From Gottfriedia acidiceleris (GTDB lineage Bacteria > Bacillota > Bacilli > Bacillales > Bacillaceae_G): a DNA stretch of 64,000 nt. The DNA is taken from the NCBI RefSeq assembly GCF_004138285.1, contig NZ_SCFN01000003.1, forward strand, positions 1-64,000, given 5' to 3'. The notes under the pieces were generated by a model that worked only from the letters and a program-made list of their open reading frames with translations, searched no databases and had not been told where the DNA came from. Below are positions 15,731 to 26,303 of this stretch, one piece after another. The translations under genes and the position numbers were made by a program. Position 1 is the stretch's first letter. Each line of letters opens with the position of its first letter.

Positions 15731-18022
15731 CTATTTCCAGACCTCAATCATTGCATCAGCGTACGCTTTTAAATTATTATACGCTTTTGCGGAGATCTTT
15801 TTCGAAGCATATTCATTATCTAGAAATCCTTTAAAATCATTAAGATGTTTGACAACTTTATCCGCAGAATCTTTCTTTTCAAATTGGTCTACAGATCTCA
15901 AATGTGCCTTCAAGGCTTCGGCTGAACCTGCTTTGAAAGCTCCTGCTTTGTCGAAGCTGTCGATTATAGAACTTACTCCAGCTGCGTTAAGATTGCTCAG
16001 CAAAAGATTGCTGTCGGTAGCACTTTGATTTGAGTCTGTTTCTGAAGTTGCGGTAAAGTTAATATTGGCCGGACCTGTCATACCCTTCGGAATTTTCACA
16101 TACACCGGTACATCAACAGTTTTACCCGGTTCAACTGCAACAATATTGTTATCAAGTTGAACTGTCCAATCATCACCTGCAGAAGCGTTAACTCGAATAA
16201 GATCCTTTGCATCGCCGGTATTTGTAACATTAAAATGGTAAACTGCCACTTTGCCCGCAACTGCCGGTTGTATCGTGCCAGCACTTACGTTTACGCCGCG
16301 TTTATAGGTACCTGAGCCTTCCGTATTACGAACTGCAACTTGATAATGAAGTACACCGTCATTACCTTTGTATTTTCCTAAAATGTAGAATTGAAGATGA
16401 TTGTAAGGATCGATGTACTCACTGACAACATCGTCTTGGCTAATAGAACCATCGAATTTCCCACTAACCAAACTAGCCCCATTCCCTGCATGGAATAAAG
16501 AATCCAGGGTTTGTCTTGGATCACCTTTTGTAACTGAAACTGTTGTACCGTCAGGCTTTGTAAAGTCCTTCACTGCGATATCTTCAGGATGTGAATCAAC
16601 TGGCCAAATGAACGGAGCAGTCTCCGCATTTTTCGTTTTGGAAATCAATACACCTGAATCAGCTGCAAAGGAATCCGCACCTACCCGGTCTACCACTTCA
16701 ATGGTGTAGTTATTGTACTTAGCGTTGTTTACGTTCCCTACCATATCATTACGCCAGTCACCGCTTAAGTAATTGCTTGGTGTTAAATCGTTCATACTGA
16801 TATTGATACCATGGAGTCCTGTTCGGTCGAATTTACTGCCAATTGGTACTTCGCGCGCGATAATATCCGCAAACACCGGTCCAGACTCTTTTAATTCATC
16901 ACGGTTGAGCTTCAAGACTTCATCATTGGATAGAAATCCCTGTTTCATCTTATTTCGAAGCGTATGTGGTGCCGGCAAGGAAGAACCAAGGGTAGCTGGA
17001 ATCATCCAGCGGGTATGCGTTCCACCTGGACCATTAAATGACCCACGACTCATCGTTTCCCAATAACCCGAATAGGTTCGAGGATCTAAAGCAGCATTAT
17101 TATAGTTATCGCCTAGCCCTTTAAGATGACCAAATTCGTGGGCAAATGTTGACATGCCATCACTTTCTCCTTGAATAGAAACACGAATCGATTTACCGTT
17201 TAATGTTGCACTCGATGCAGCAGACCAAATAGATTTAGCTGCAAACCAAGAAGTCCATGGTACATAACGAGTTTTTGCCCAGGTTGGCATGTTCTCAAAT
17301 CCAGGTAAATTCGGTGGACCAAATTCAGAAGGCACCGCGTTCTGATTCATAAACTTCATTTCTCCCAGTTCTTGCCATACTGTTGATTCATCATAGCCAG
17401 CATGCACGATAAACGCAAAGTCATAATTTTTTCCAGATGCGATTATATCGGCTGTTGCCGCATTTATACCATCCTGGAAGAGGTTTCCGGTTTTATAATT
17501 ACTCGGCAGAAAACCAGAATTAAAACTGTCAAGCCCATACTGAAATTCGTATTTATCCAAGCGGTAGGGACCGTAAGAATCAAGGGTTACGCCCCATTTT
17601 CCATATGAGTTCTCTTTCCAAAAGCCATCGATTGTCTGATAATGATTTAACTCACTCGGAACATTCAAGTAATTCGTCCAAAACTCCCCAAGCTTTTCTC
17701 GGGGAACAGCGTCGACTTGTGGATTACCGATGAGATCTTTACCTTTAGGTAAGGTCAAAATAAAATCCTGACCTGGAAAGTCGACCAAAATCAATGCCCC
17801 TTTAAGGTTTGTTTCTGGTTGTATACTCTTATCGGTACTCCAGTTAATACCCGGGACTGGTTTATAATCATTCCACGTCATATTCTCTGGATTCACCCAT
17901 GACTGGGGATCCACTGGTCCGGGCATTTTATCTAGCCCTGGTTCAGCAGCGAATGCAGCTGTTGAATACATCGAAATCAATAATGTGGTCGATAGTACAG
18001 CAATCTTAAATCTACGCTTCAA
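15731..18022 (-). CDS. Secreted M6 family metalloprotease (immune inhibitor A-like) with C-terminal FIMAH-type domain
   Basis: About 763 aa using a TTG start at 18022, chosen because GAGAGGA lies 8 nt upstream and it gives a normal signal peptide (MKRRFKIAVLSTTLLISMYS..AFA). The ATG 36 bp further upstream has no ribosome site. The zinc site is HEFGHLKGLGDNY near residue 295, the M6 signature. Residues about 590-690 form a NEW3-like beta-sandwich (HFNVTNTGDAKDLI), and the last 80 residues form a helical FIMAH-like module (VDQFEKKDSADKVVKHLNDF). The gene looks clearly richer in G+C than both neighbours and uses more G/C-ending codons, which suggests lateral origin. Substrates are unknown; the family degrades host antimicrobial and matrix proteins. 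Confidence 0.88.
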   Translation of the reverse strand: MKRRFKIAVLSTTLLISMYSTAAFAAEPGLDKMPGPVDPQSWVNPENMTWNDYKPVPGINWSTDKSIQPETNLKGALILVDFPGQDFILTLPKGKDLIGNPQVDAVPREKLGEFWTNYLNVPSELNHYQTIDGFWKENSYGKWGVTLDSYGPYRLDKYEFQYGLDSFNSGFLPSNYKTGNLFQDGINAATADIIASGKNYDFAFIVHAGYDESTVWQELGEMKFMNQNAVPSEFGPPNLPGFENMPTWAKTRYVPWTSWFAAKSIWSAASSATLNGKSIRVSIQGESDGMSTFAHEFGHLKGLGDNYNNAALDPRTYSGYWETMSRGSFNGPGGTHTRWMIPATLGSSLPAPHTLRNKMKQGFLSNDEVLKLNRDELKESGPVFADIIAREVPIGSKFDRTGLHGINISMNDLTPSNYLSGDWRNDMVGNVNNAKYNNYTIEVVDRVGADSFAADSGVLISKTKNAETAPFIWPVDSHPEDIAVKDFTKPDGTTVSVTKGDPRQTLDSLFHAGNGASLVSGKFDGSISQDDVVSEYIDPYNHLQFYILGKYKGNDGVLHYQVAVRNTEGSGTYKRGVNVSAGTIQPAVAGKVAVYHFNVTNTGDAKDLIRVNASAGDDWTVQLDNNIVAVEPGKTVDVPVYVKIPKGMTGPANINFTATSETDSNQSATDSNLLLSNLNAAGVSSIIDSFDKAGAFKAGSAEALKAHLRSVDQFEKKDSADKVVKHLNDFKGFLDNEYASKKISAKAYNNLKAYADAMIEVWK

Positions 18023-18688
18023 AAAGATTCTCCTCTCACTTGTAAAATAACCAATCATTTATGTAGCTTTCGTTTTCGAATTTGCCCTGTCGATTATGTA
18101 ATGTCATCATTTCTTTTTTCCGCCTCTTTATCGTCACCTCCTGATCAAGCTAAGAATCTACTTGTATCCCCCCTTTAAAGCTATTAAACATATAATCATA
18201 AATCGGAAAACAACCTGCCAAATTTCTTACCCCTTCATAAAATCTATCTTTTTTGATAAACCTACAATTTACAAATTAATAGACTTCATTGAAGTTTACG
18301 AGATGCACTTGTATGATGAAGCACGATAAAGTATTTAATAGTTTCTTAATAATTCTAAGCTTTTAATAATGTGTATTTTGACAAATATTGGAACTATCAT
18401 AAAATTTTTTATCGACTTACTCCTTCATGTAACTTGTTAAATAGTTAGAAATCGACGTATTAAACAATTATTTTCCGAAGTATTTGTCAATTGTTTATGG
18501 AATTTGAAATGTTCTGTATAAAAATATTTGTTCTAAAATAACTTGCCGATGTACAAAATGATTAAGAAATTTACACTTAAATTATGAATACGCATGTCTT
18601 AACCAAACTGTCTGTATTGGAGTGTTTCATTAAAAACTGTATGATAAACTGAATTCTTCTAAATGAAAAGTTAAGAAAAAGATATAAA

Positions 18689-18722
18689 AAAACACCAACT
18701 TTTCGCGAAAGTCAGTGTTTTT
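18689..18722. terminator. Hairpin, probable terminator
   Basis: AAAACACCAACTTT / AAAGTCAGTGTTTT interrupted stem around a CGCG loop, with T-run on the right and A-run on the left. Confidence 0.6.
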
Positions 18723-18795
18723 AAATTTTAATTTCCCCTCTTTTTTAGGACTAACCTCTTTTGGTAATCTTAAAAATTTTTCTATAAAAACATAA

Positions 18796-18838
18796 AAACC
18801 ACTCTCCTGTTGGTTAATTCCAACAGAATAAGTGGTTT
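18796..18838 (-). terminator. Hairpin, probable terminator downstream of yneF
   Basis: Two nested stems: AAACCACT / AGTGGTTT outside and CTGTTG / CAACAG inside. Lies about 140 bp past the yneF stop codon on the minus strand. Confidence 0.6.
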
Positions 18839-18977
18839 CAGATTAGTAAAATGAGTCATGATTTAAATAATTACAAATTCTTGATGCAGGATTCACTTAA
18901 AAAACTGTTTCCAGAAAGAATATGTTCAATATTTATTTCAAAACAAGCTATAAAGCCTTATATTTTAAAAGGATTTA

Positions 18978-19190
18978 TTATTTTGTTTGGTTGTTCATAG
19001 CCTTCATCATTTGGTTAATTTTCTTTTGTGAAGGTTTTTGTCCCATTTGAGCCATCATTACTTTTAACATTTGTTCATTAATTGGTGGATTTTTCTTTAG
19101 GTAGTTCATTGTATATTGACGAGCTATGAAAAATCCAATCGCTACACCTGCAATTAATGCTAAGATGCCGACTAGAAAGTATACCCACAT
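18978..19190 (-). CDS. yneF: YneF family (UPF0154) membrane protein
   Basis: A 70-residue protein with a single N-terminal helix ([21 protein letters not shown]). It is followed by the diagnostic UPF0154 tail [38 protein letters not shown]. Function unknown, widely conserved in Firmicutes. It lies downstream of sirA and tkt in the same direction, the B. subtilis order. AAGGAGGAAG precedes the ATG. Confidence 0.92.
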   Translation of the reverse strand: MWVYFLVGILALIAGVAIGFFIARQYTMNYLKKNPPINEQMLKVMMAQMGQKPSQKKINQMMKAMNNQTK

Positions 19191-19275
19191 TTTATTGCTT
19201 CCTCCTTAAAATCATCTAGAAACAATTTTACTAAAACTAACCAGTTTATACAAGAGCAAACTGCAATTTAATCGT

Positions 19276-19713
19276 TTAAATATACTTTTGATAGGCAATA
19301 GGTCTTAGCCAGCCAAATCGCTGATCCTTCACATCAATTGCAATGAATGTTGAACGAAATTTTCTTAATAGCTCAAAGAATATTGTTTCTGCCTCTAATG
19401 ATCCTTCTGCATATAAAATAAGTTCGTGAGGATAAAGTTTTAGCTGAGCTTTTGCACCATCAACAAGTTCGAGAAGATACTCTCCAGTTTCCTCATAAAA
19501 GTAGATTTGTTGAGAATCAAATTTGCGAATAAATGTATGTAGCTCGAATAATGGTATTGGTTCTGTTATATATTCTAATTGTTTTTCGATTATTTTCCTT
19601 AATTCAATAGAAGAGTAATAATACTCATATACTAGTTGATATATTTTATGCTCTTTCCCATAAAATTCTATAGACAGTGGTTCTCGAATTAAAAAAATTT
19701 TATATTCCCTCAT
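19276..19713 (-). CDS. sirA: Sporulation inhibitor of replication SirA
   Basis: A 145-aa protein matching SirA (YneE). Key segments are the N-terminal YKIFLIREP, KQLEYITEPIPLFELH in the middle, EGSLEAETIFFELLRKF, and the C-terminal DQRFGWLRPI. In B. subtilis SirA is induced under Spo0A and binds DnaA domain I to block new rounds of replication when a cell commits to sporulation. It lies between tkt and yneF as in B. subtilis. No strong Spo0A box (TGTCGAA) could be picked with confidence in the tkt-sirA gap, although TTTGTCGAAAAA at about 19806-19817 partly fits. Confidence 0.88.
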   Translation of the reverse strand: MREYKIFLIREPLSIEFYGKEHKIYQLVYEYYYSSIELRKIIEKQLEYITEPIPLFELHTFIRKFDSQQIYFYEETGEYLLELVDGAKAQLKLYPHELILYAEGSLEAETIFFELLRKFRSTFIAIDVKDQRFGWLRPIAYQKYI

Positions 19714-19905
19714 ATCTTGTCCACTCCCAACAACTATCTGTAAGGAAAATTATATAAAATTCCATTCAAAATATTTGTCATTTTTAAGGAGTGAAAATCA
19801 ACTAGTTTTGTCGAAAAATCTTTAATAAAGCATTATATTGAAAAAAGATTTAGGAAATAGGAAAAGAATTTAAAATCCTTTCCCTACTTTTCCCATCTTT
19901 ACCTT

Positions 19906-21909
19906 TTATTGTAATACTTTTTTTGCTGCTGAAACGACATGATCAACAGTAAATCCGAATTTCTCCATTAATAAGTTACCTGGAGCAGATGCGCCAAATG
20001 TATCGATTGAAATTACTTCTCCATCGAATCCTACATATTTATGCCAGCCGAATGAAGAACCCATTTCTACTGCTACACGTTTTGTAACTTCTTTTGGTAA
20101 TACTGATTGTTTATATTCATCAGATTGTTTTTCAAATAAGTCCATTGAAGGCATCGAAACAACCGATGCAGAAATTCCTTCTGCCGCTAATTTTTCTTGT
20201 GCTCCAACTGCTAATTGTACTTCACTACCTGCAGCAATTAATACGACATCGATTTTATCTTGTTTCGCAGGAGATATAACGTATGCACCTTTAGAAACTT
20301 TATTATAAATATCAGTAGTAGTCCCCTCTAATGTTGGTAAATCTTGACGAGACAATACTAACATTGTAGGTGCATCTTTAGCTTCTACTGCCACTTTCCA
20401 TGCTGCTGAGCTTTCATTTCCGTCTGCTGGACGAATTACATTAAGATTAGGCATTGATCTGAATGCTGCTAGTTGCTCAACTGGTTCATGAGTAGGTCCG
20501 TCTTCACCAACTGCGATACTATCATGTGTAAATACATAAGTAACTGGTAAATTCATTAAAGCAGCTAAGCGAATTGCTGGTTTTAAGTAATCAGAGAAAA
20601 CAAAGAATGTCGCGCCAAACGCATGCACTCCACCATGTAGAGCCATACCATTTAAGGCTGCACCCATTGCAAATTCACGAACACCGAACCAAATATTACG
20701 TCCATCGTAACTTTCTCTCGTAAAGTCACCTTTATCATTCATATACGTTTTATTAGATCCAGCTAAGTCAGCAGATCCACCAAAGAAACTAGGTAATACG
20801 TTTGCAATAGCGTTGATTGCTTCACCCGAAGATGAACGCGTCGCAATTTTTTTACCTACTTCATATTTAGGTAATGCTGTTTCTAAATCTACAGAAATAT
20901 TACCTTCAATCGCATTCTTTAATTGAGCTGCTAATTCAGGATATTTTTCTTCGTATTTTGCAAATGTAGCATGCCACTCTGCTTCTTTCTTTGCACCAGC
21001 TTCAACAATTACTTTATTAAAATGTGCATACACTTCTTCTGGAACGTGGAATGCATTTTCATAACCCCATGCATATGCTTGTTTCGTTAAAATCGTTTCT
21101 TCTTTTCCTAATGGCTCACCGTGAGATTTAGATTTACCAGATTTATTCGGAGAACCGTAACCGATTGTTGTTTTCACTTCGATTAAAGTTGGTTTTGATA
21201 ATTCTTCTTGAGCTTTTTGGATCGCTGCAGTAATTTCATCTAAGTTATTACCATCTTCTACTCGAATAACTTGCCAACCATAAGCTTTAAAGCGGTCTTC
21301 TACGCTTTCAGAGAATGAACGATTTAGTTCTCCGTCTAGTGAAATATCATTTGAATCATAAAGAACTACTAAGCGCCCTAATTGTAAATGTCCAGCTAAT
21401 GAAGCTGCCTCTGCTGAAACACCTTCCATTAAATCTCCATCACCACAAATTGAGTATGTAAAGTGGTCAACTACATTTAAATCTTCTTTATTATATGTAC
21501 CTGCTAAATGACGCTCTGCTAAAGCCATCCCAACAGCCATCGCAATACCTTGTCCTAATGGACCTGTTGTAGCTTCAACTCCGTGTGTATGTCCAAATTC
21601 AGGATGTCCTGGAGTGTTACTTCCCCATTGACGGAAGTTTTTAATATCTTCAATCGAAACTTCGTAGCCTGATAAATGTAACATGCTATATAGTAACATT
21701 GAACCATGGCCTGCTGATAATACAAATCGGTCTCTGTTAAACCATTTTGAATTTTTTGGGTTATGATTCATAAATTTTGCAAACAATGCATATGCCATCG
21801 GTGCAGCACCCATTGGCATTCCTGGGTGACCAGAATTTGATTTCTCGATTGCATCAATTGATAATGTACGAATCGTATTAATTGCTAATTGTTCAATATT
21901 ATTAGACAT
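19906..21909 (-). CDS. tkt: Transketolase
   Basis: A 667-aa thiamine-diphosphate enzyme of the non-oxidative pentose phosphate pathway, moving two-carbon units between ketose and aldose phosphates. Seen: the N-terminal [27 protein letters not shown], the ThDP-binding [13 protein letters not shown] near residue 155, HGEPLGKEE, the second-domain ThDP loop [12 protein letters not shown], and a C-terminal phosphate-site region. Length is normal. A ribosome site AAAGGAG lies 6-7 nt upstream. It is followed on the same strand by sirA and yneF and preceded by ynzC, all as in B. subtilis. Confidence 0.97.
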   Translation of the reverse strand: MSNNIEQLAINTIRTLSIDAIEKSNSGHPGMPMGAAPMAYALFAKFMNHNPKNSKWFNRDRFVLSAGHGSMLLYSMLHLSGYEVSIEDIKNFRQWGSNTPGHPEFGHTHGVEATTGPLGQGIAMAVGMALAERHLAGTYNKEDLNVVDHFTYSICGDGDLMEGVSAEAASLAGHLQLGRLVVLYDSNDISLDGELNRSFSESVEDRFKAYGWQVIRVEDGNNLDEITAAIQKAQEELSKPTLIEVKTTIGYGSPNKSGKSKSHGEPLGKEETILTKQAYAWGYENAFHVPEEVYAHFNKVIVEAGAKKEAEWHATFAKYEEKYPELAAQLKNAIEGNISVDLETALPKYEVGKKIATRSSSGEAINAIANVLPSFFGGSADLAGSNKTYMNDKGDFTRESYDGRNIWFGVREFAMGAALNGMALHGGVHAFGATFFVFSDYLKPAIRLAALMNLPVTYVFTHDSIAVGEDGPTHEPVEQLAAFRSMPNLNVIRPADGNESSAAWKVAVEAKDAPTMLVLSRQDLPTLEGTTTDIYNKVSKGAYVISPAKQDKIDVVLIAAGSEVQLAVGAQEKLAAEGISASVVSMPSMDLFEKQSDEYKQSVLPKEVTKRVAVEMGSSFGWHKYVGFDGEVISIDTFGASAPGNLLMEKFGFTVDHVVSAAKKVLQ

Positions 21910-22096
21910 AAATTTCGCTCCTTTAGCTTATTCACAAATATTATCATATAATTTACCATGATTTATTACAATAACTAACACTTAGTTTTGACATTTTTAA
22001 CAAATTCTTTCCAAGAAATAGAAAAAAGCAGAATTTACTTCTGCTTTTATTTGTTATTATTTACAAAATATGAAATTTTATATAGTCAAAACTTTT

Positions 22097-22336
22097 TTAA
22101 TGTAAGTTTCTTTTACGCATTGCTTTTTCATATTTTAATTTTGCAGGTGTAATATCATTCCCTTTTTCATCAACAATTTTAAGAGAAGTTAATTCATCCA
22201 TCATACGTGAACGGAAATCTGCTAAATATTCTTTTCTTAATTGATCTTGTTCAATTTTCTCTTCAGGACTTAACCCTACTTCTTTTGATTTTTTTGATAA
22301 TTCATTTATTCTATCTAAAGTTTTTTTAGTAACCAT
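22097..22336 (-). CDS. ynzC: DUF896 protein YnzC
   Basis: A 79-aa soluble helical protein with the DUF896 hallmark INELSKKSKEVGLSPEEKIEQ..LRKEYLADFR. B. subtilis YnzC is encoded next to the SOS genes yneA and yneB. It was solved as a small helical hairpin of unknown function, as I recall. AGGAGAGG precedes the ATG by 6-7 nt. Here yneB lies upstream, but a 129-bp inverted-repeat element is inserted in the yneB-ynzC gap, which may affect read-through. Confidence 0.92.
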   Translation of the reverse strand: MVTKKTLDRINELSKKSKEVGLSPEEKIEQDQLRKEYLADFRSRMMDELTSLKIVDEKGNDITPAKLKYEKAMRKRNLH

Positions 22337-22395
22337 TAGTAACCTCTCCTTTTTTTGAATCTTATCTATTCATTGTTAGTTCCATCACTTTGATA

Positions 22396-22524
22396 ATCAG
22401 ACGATTAAATGTATGTCTTTCTTGGCGAGAATGTCTGACGAACAGCGGAGTTACTTTAGATGGTAACGAGCACCGCGCAGGCAGGCTATGCAACGAAGAA
22501 AGCGATCGTTAGTACGCGTCTGAT
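22396..22524. repeat. MITE-like inverted-repeat element, 129 bp
   Basis: Bounded by ATCAGACG and CGTCTGAT. The two ends remain imperfectly complementary for about 27 bp (both contain a TTTCTT near the inner edge when read inward). The interior is markedly more G+C-rich than the flanks (for example GAGCACCGCGCAGGCAGG). No open frame fits. It lies between yneB and ynzC. It could be a non-autonomous transposable element or a structured RNA. Confidence 0.55.
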
Positions 22525-22561
22525 ATTCTATTCAATGTATCTCATCTTACAATAAATTGCA

Positions 22562-23326
<765 letters not shown>

Positions 23327-23358
23327 TTATCTACTTTATAGGCAAGGGGGAAATTAGA

Positions 23359-24006
23359 ATGAACAAACTATCGAAAAGGCAAGCAGAAATTTTAGCTTAT
23401 ATTAAAGACGAAGTAAAAATTAAAGGTTATCCACCTTCAGTTCGAGAGATTGCTGAGGCTGTTGGTTTAGCTTCTAGCTCTACAGTACATGGTCATTTAG
23501 AGAGACTAGAACAAAAAGGCTATATTCGAAGAGACCCTACGAAACCGCGTGCAATCGAGATTCTTGGCGATACAACTACGGTTGTGAATGAAGTACAAGC
23601 ATCATACAGTGAAATCTATAACGATATTATTAACATTCCCGTAATCGGTAAAGTAACTGCAGGGATTCCAATTACTGCAGTCGAAAACGTAGAAGAATAT
23701 TTCCCTTTACCGACATCTGTCGCACCATCTAACGAACAAGTTTTTATGCTACGAGTAGAAGGAGATAGTATGATCAACGCCGGTATTTTGAATGGCGATC
23801 TTGTAATCGTTAAAAAACAATTCACTGCTGAAAATGGAGAAATTGTTGTTGCCATGACTGAAGATAGTGAAGCTACTGTTAAGCGCTTTTATAAAGAAAG
23901 CGACCATTTTAGACTTCAGCCTGAAAATGATGCCCTGTTTCCAATTTTATTAAAACAAGTATCTATTTTAGGAAAAGTAATAGGAGTTTATCGTACATAT
24001 CATTAA
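23359..24006 (+). CDS. lexA: SOS repressor LexA
   Basis: A 215-aa repressor. The N-terminal winged helix ([24 protein letters not shown]) binds SOS boxes. The C-terminal S24 peptidase domain has the self-cleavage site A101-G102 (KVTAGIPI), nucleophile S137 (GDSM) and base K175 (ATVKRFYK). DNA damage activates RecA, which triggers cleavage. The protein is about ten residues longer than B. subtilis LexA; the extra is in the linker and start of the C-terminal domain. Ribosome site AAGGGGG precedes the ATG. It is divergent from yneB with a LexA box between. Confidence 0.96.
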   Translation: MNKLSKRQAEILAYIKDEVKIKGYPPSVREIAEAVGLASSSTVHGHLERLEQKGYIRRDPTKPRAIEILGDTTTVVNEVQASYSEIYNDIINIPVIGKVTAGIPITAVENVEEYFPLPTSVAPSNEQVFMLRVEGDSMINAGILNGDLVIVKKQFTAENGEIVVAMTEDSEATVKRFYKESDHFRLQPENDALFPILLKQVSILGKVIGVYRTYH

Positions 24007-24111
24007 ACTATTAAAGAGCAATGACATATTTATGTGATTGCTTTTTGTTTTTAACAAGCATAGTTAATACAAAATAAACTACACTGACTTATAATTAAGG
24101 GAGTTTTTATA

Positions 24112-24738
24112 GTGAGTAAATTCGAGTGGAGAAAAAGTTTAAAGGAAATTTATTTACCAAAAAATAAACCTATTAAAATTAAAATACCAACCTTTAAATA
24201 TATAACGATTGAAGGCAAAGGCAATCCCAATAATGAATTATTTAAAGAAAATGTCGAAGCACTATACTCTTTAGCATATGCCATTAAAATGTTGCCCAAA
24301 AAAGGCATTGTTCCAGAAGGATACTTTGATTACACAGTCTTCCCTCTTGAAGGAGTTTGGGATTTAGATGAAGAAGGTCGAAAACTAGACTATTTAAATA
24401 AAGAACATCTTTTATATAAATTAATGATTAGACAACCAGAGTTTGTTACAGAAGATTTAGCTTACATCACTTTAGAACAACTTAAACAAAAAAAGAAAAA
24501 TCCATTGTTAGCAAACGTAAAACTCGAATCGATTACTGAAGGTTTATGTGTTCAAACCATGCATATCGGAAGTTATGATGACGAGCCACGAACTTTTAAA
24601 TTAATGGAAGAGTTCTGCATAGAGAATAATCTACAAAGAGTTCAAAAAACACATAAAGAAATCTATATTTCTGATGCAAGAAAAACTCAACCCGAAAAAT
24701 TGAAAACTGTTTTAAGGTTTCAAGTCGAAGAACTTTAG
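24112..24738 (+). CDS. GyrI-like small-molecule-binding domain protein
   Basis: A 208-aa cytosolic protein with a GTG start after AAGGGAG. It matches the GyrI-like group found as stand-alone proteins: KIKIPTFKYITIEGKGNPN, then ALYSLAYAIKMLP, YFDYTVFPLEGVWDL, and near the end QTMHIGSYDDEPRTFKLMEE. This fold binds hydrophobic ligands in regulators such as BmrR. No DNA-binding domain is present. Some family members hydrolyse cyclopropanes or bind toxins; the role here is unknown. Confidence 0.75.
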   Translation: MSKFEWRKSLKEIYLPKNKPIKIKIPTFKYITIEGKGNPNNELFKENVEALYSLAYAIKMLPKKGIVPEGYFDYTVFPLEGVWDLDEEGRKLDYLNKEHLLYKLMIRQPEFVTEDLAYITLEQLKQKKKNPLLANVKLESITEGLCVQTMHIGSYDDEPRTFKLMEEFCIENNLQRVQKTHKEIYISDARKTQPEKLKTVLRFQVEEL

Positions 24739-24751
24739 ACCAAAAAATAAA

Positions 24752-24774
24752 AGAGCTTGGTTAGTCCAAGCTCT
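24752..24774. terminator. Hairpin after the GyrI-like gene
   Basis: AGAGCTTGG / CCAAGCTCT perfect stem with a 5-nt loop 13 bp after the stop codon; the T-tract is weak but an A-run precedes it. Confidence 0.6.
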
Positions 24775-24825
24775 AGACATACTACTAATTACGAATAACA
24801 AACCACATTTTAATTTATCACTTTA

Positions 24826-25266
24826 TTATTCACTATAACTTTCAAAATTTTTTTCTAAGTCATCTCTAAACGCAATTGCTAAATAATTATCGATTATATT
24901 TCTAGTAATAGGTGATTGAAATACTTGACTCTTATATGCTCCACCATCATATTCAATTATATCAATCTTATTTTCAACCTGTTCATTTTGTACTTCATCA
25001 AAATATTTAATACTTACTACTACCCCGGAGTCATCAATCGTAATTAATAACTCTCTTTGATTTAATAACACTTCAATAACACTATCTTTATCAATCATAA
25101 TATCAAACTCACCATTCGAAACTTCGATTTCCTTTTTTAAAGACTCCTTTAAATCAACAAAATATGATTCGAATTTTTCACACATCTTACTGTAAGCCAT
25201 ATTTTCTGTGACAGTTTCTTTATATATTGCTTTTGTTTTTAAGATGAATTCCCTTTTAAAATCCAT
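24826..25266 (-). CDS. Uncharacterised cytosolic protein, possibly DUF3942-like
   Basis: A 146-aa soluble acidic protein. A helical N-terminal third (FKREFILKTKAIYKETVTE) is followed by alternating strands (ELLITIDDSGVVVSIKYF). The general plan recalls the DUF3942 group of Bacillus cereus-like genomes, but I hold that only loosely. There is no signal peptide or membrane helix. AAGGAG precedes the ATG by about 10 nt. It stands alone between converging and unrelated genes. Confidence 0.6.
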   Translation of the reverse strand: MDFKREFILKTKAIYKETVTENMAYSKMCEKFESYFVDLKESLKKEIEVSNGEFDIMIDKDSVIEVLLNQRELLITIDDSGVVVSIKYFDEVQNEQVENKIDIIEYDGGAYKSQVFQSPITRNIIDNYLAIAFRDDLEKNFESYSE

Positions 25267-25656
25267 ATTTCCACTCCTTGTAATGATATAATTGGAGCAT
25301 TTATATATTATTACTATTCATCATGCATTGAAAAATAGAATAACAGGAAGAATGTATTTAAAATTTTTTTATACAGATTAGCCTAAAGTAACAAACGGAT
25401 CATTCCATCAGGACTTTTTACACGCTTTTTCGTAATTATTTTTAATAAAATTACACTTTTTCAATTATCCTATGAAAAAGTAAACTATTTTATTTAACTA
25501 CTATCAAAAATTCGGATTATTTCGAACTAAGTTTGAGAAACGGTTGAGATTAAATTTTATGGTATTGAAGAATGGCATTTGGAAGTGGCTAATGACATAT
25601 GGGGTAATAAATTTATTTTTATTCTTCTTCAAAAAATTAAATACCGAAATTATCTT
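25267..25656. other. Intergenic region upstream of the DUF3942-like gene
   Basis: About 390 bp, AT-rich. A rightward frame is open across about 25490-25660 without a usable start codon and with no recognisable product; it may be a remnant. Confidence 0.4.
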
Positions 25657-26073
25657 TTAATCTATTAATTTAACAAAAATAATTTCAGGGTCTCCTTCAT
25701 CCAAATGATCAATCAATCCACTTTCAATATATCCTAGAGATTGAAATACTTTTTGCATTTGGATATTTGACTTGTTAGTAGATGAAAATAATTTCTTTTC
25801 TGAAAAAATTTCAACATATTTCATGAGATTTTTTGCTATACCAAGCCTCCTCGTTTCTGGTGAAACAATTATTAAATCAATAAATAAATGGCCAAAGAAA
25901 AATTTATGATAAATCATAAAACCTACTATACTTTTATTCATTTCACATACAATACATCGATTTTCTTCAATTGATAGTTTAATTTGATTTTCTCTAATTC
26001 GACTTTCAATAATTTGTGAATCCAGAATTACGATCGATTCACAATCATTCATATCCGCATTTCTAATTACCAC
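25657..26073 (-). CDS. GNAT family N-acetyltransferase
   Basis: A 138-aa single-domain acetyltransferase. It has the GNAT N-terminal MVIRNADMNDCESIV, the central strand ESRIRENQ..VGFMIYHKFFFGHLFIDLIIVSPETRRLGIAKNL broken here into its motif parts, with motif A R-R-L-G-I-A for acetyl-CoA pyrophosphate binding, and a C-terminal LGYIESGLIDHL. Substrate unknown. AAGGAGAACG precedes the ATG. It is a lone gene. Confidence 0.85.
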   Translation of the reverse strand: MVIRNADMNDCESIVILDSQIIESRIRENQIKLSIEENRCIVCEMNKSIVGFMIYHKFFFGHLFIDLIIVSPETRRLGIAKNLMKYVEIFSEKKLFSSTNKSNIQMQKVFQSLGYIESGLIDHLDEGDPEIIFVKLID

Positions 26074-26265
26074 TATCGTTCTCCTTTTCTTAATTGGTTA
26101 TAGGTAACTTTTCTATAAAATACTTTCAAACCCTTTTATGCATTAGGTTTAATATTAATAAACCTGCGCTTTAAATCATACAGGTTCACTTTATAAACGA
26201 TTGATTTATAGATTAGATGGTTGCATTATTAACCGAGATAAGCACATCTGCACTAGTTTTATGAA

Positions 26266-26303
26266 GAAAATCCCTGTACCTAATGAACGATCCAGGGATT
26301 TTC
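26266..26303 (-). terminator. Terminator of the gerB-like gene
   Basis: GAAAATCCCTG / CCAGGGATTTTC inverted repeat with a 15-nt loop abutting the stop codon of the leftward germination permease gene. Confidence 0.7.

Larger units (their letters stand above)
18023..18977. other. Intergenic region between M6 protease and yneF
   Basis: About 950 bp. Near 18140-18150 the minus strand has a strong AGGAGGTG followed by a short frame ending at the protease ribosome site; it has no convincing start and I do not call it. Two hairpins near the right end are listed separately. The rest is AT-rich with no gene. Confidence 0.45.

Noticed and set aside
16413-17066. Two rightward frames of nearly 100 codons antisense to the M6 protease gene
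   Set aside because: They lie entirely within a well-supported gene, lack ribosome sites, and arise from the G+C-rich codon pattern on the other strand.
18085-18160. Leftward mini-ORF after a strong AGGAGGTG upstream of the M6 protease
   Set aside because: The only start at a sensible distance is missing; GTG overlaps the ribosome site itself and ATG is too far away.
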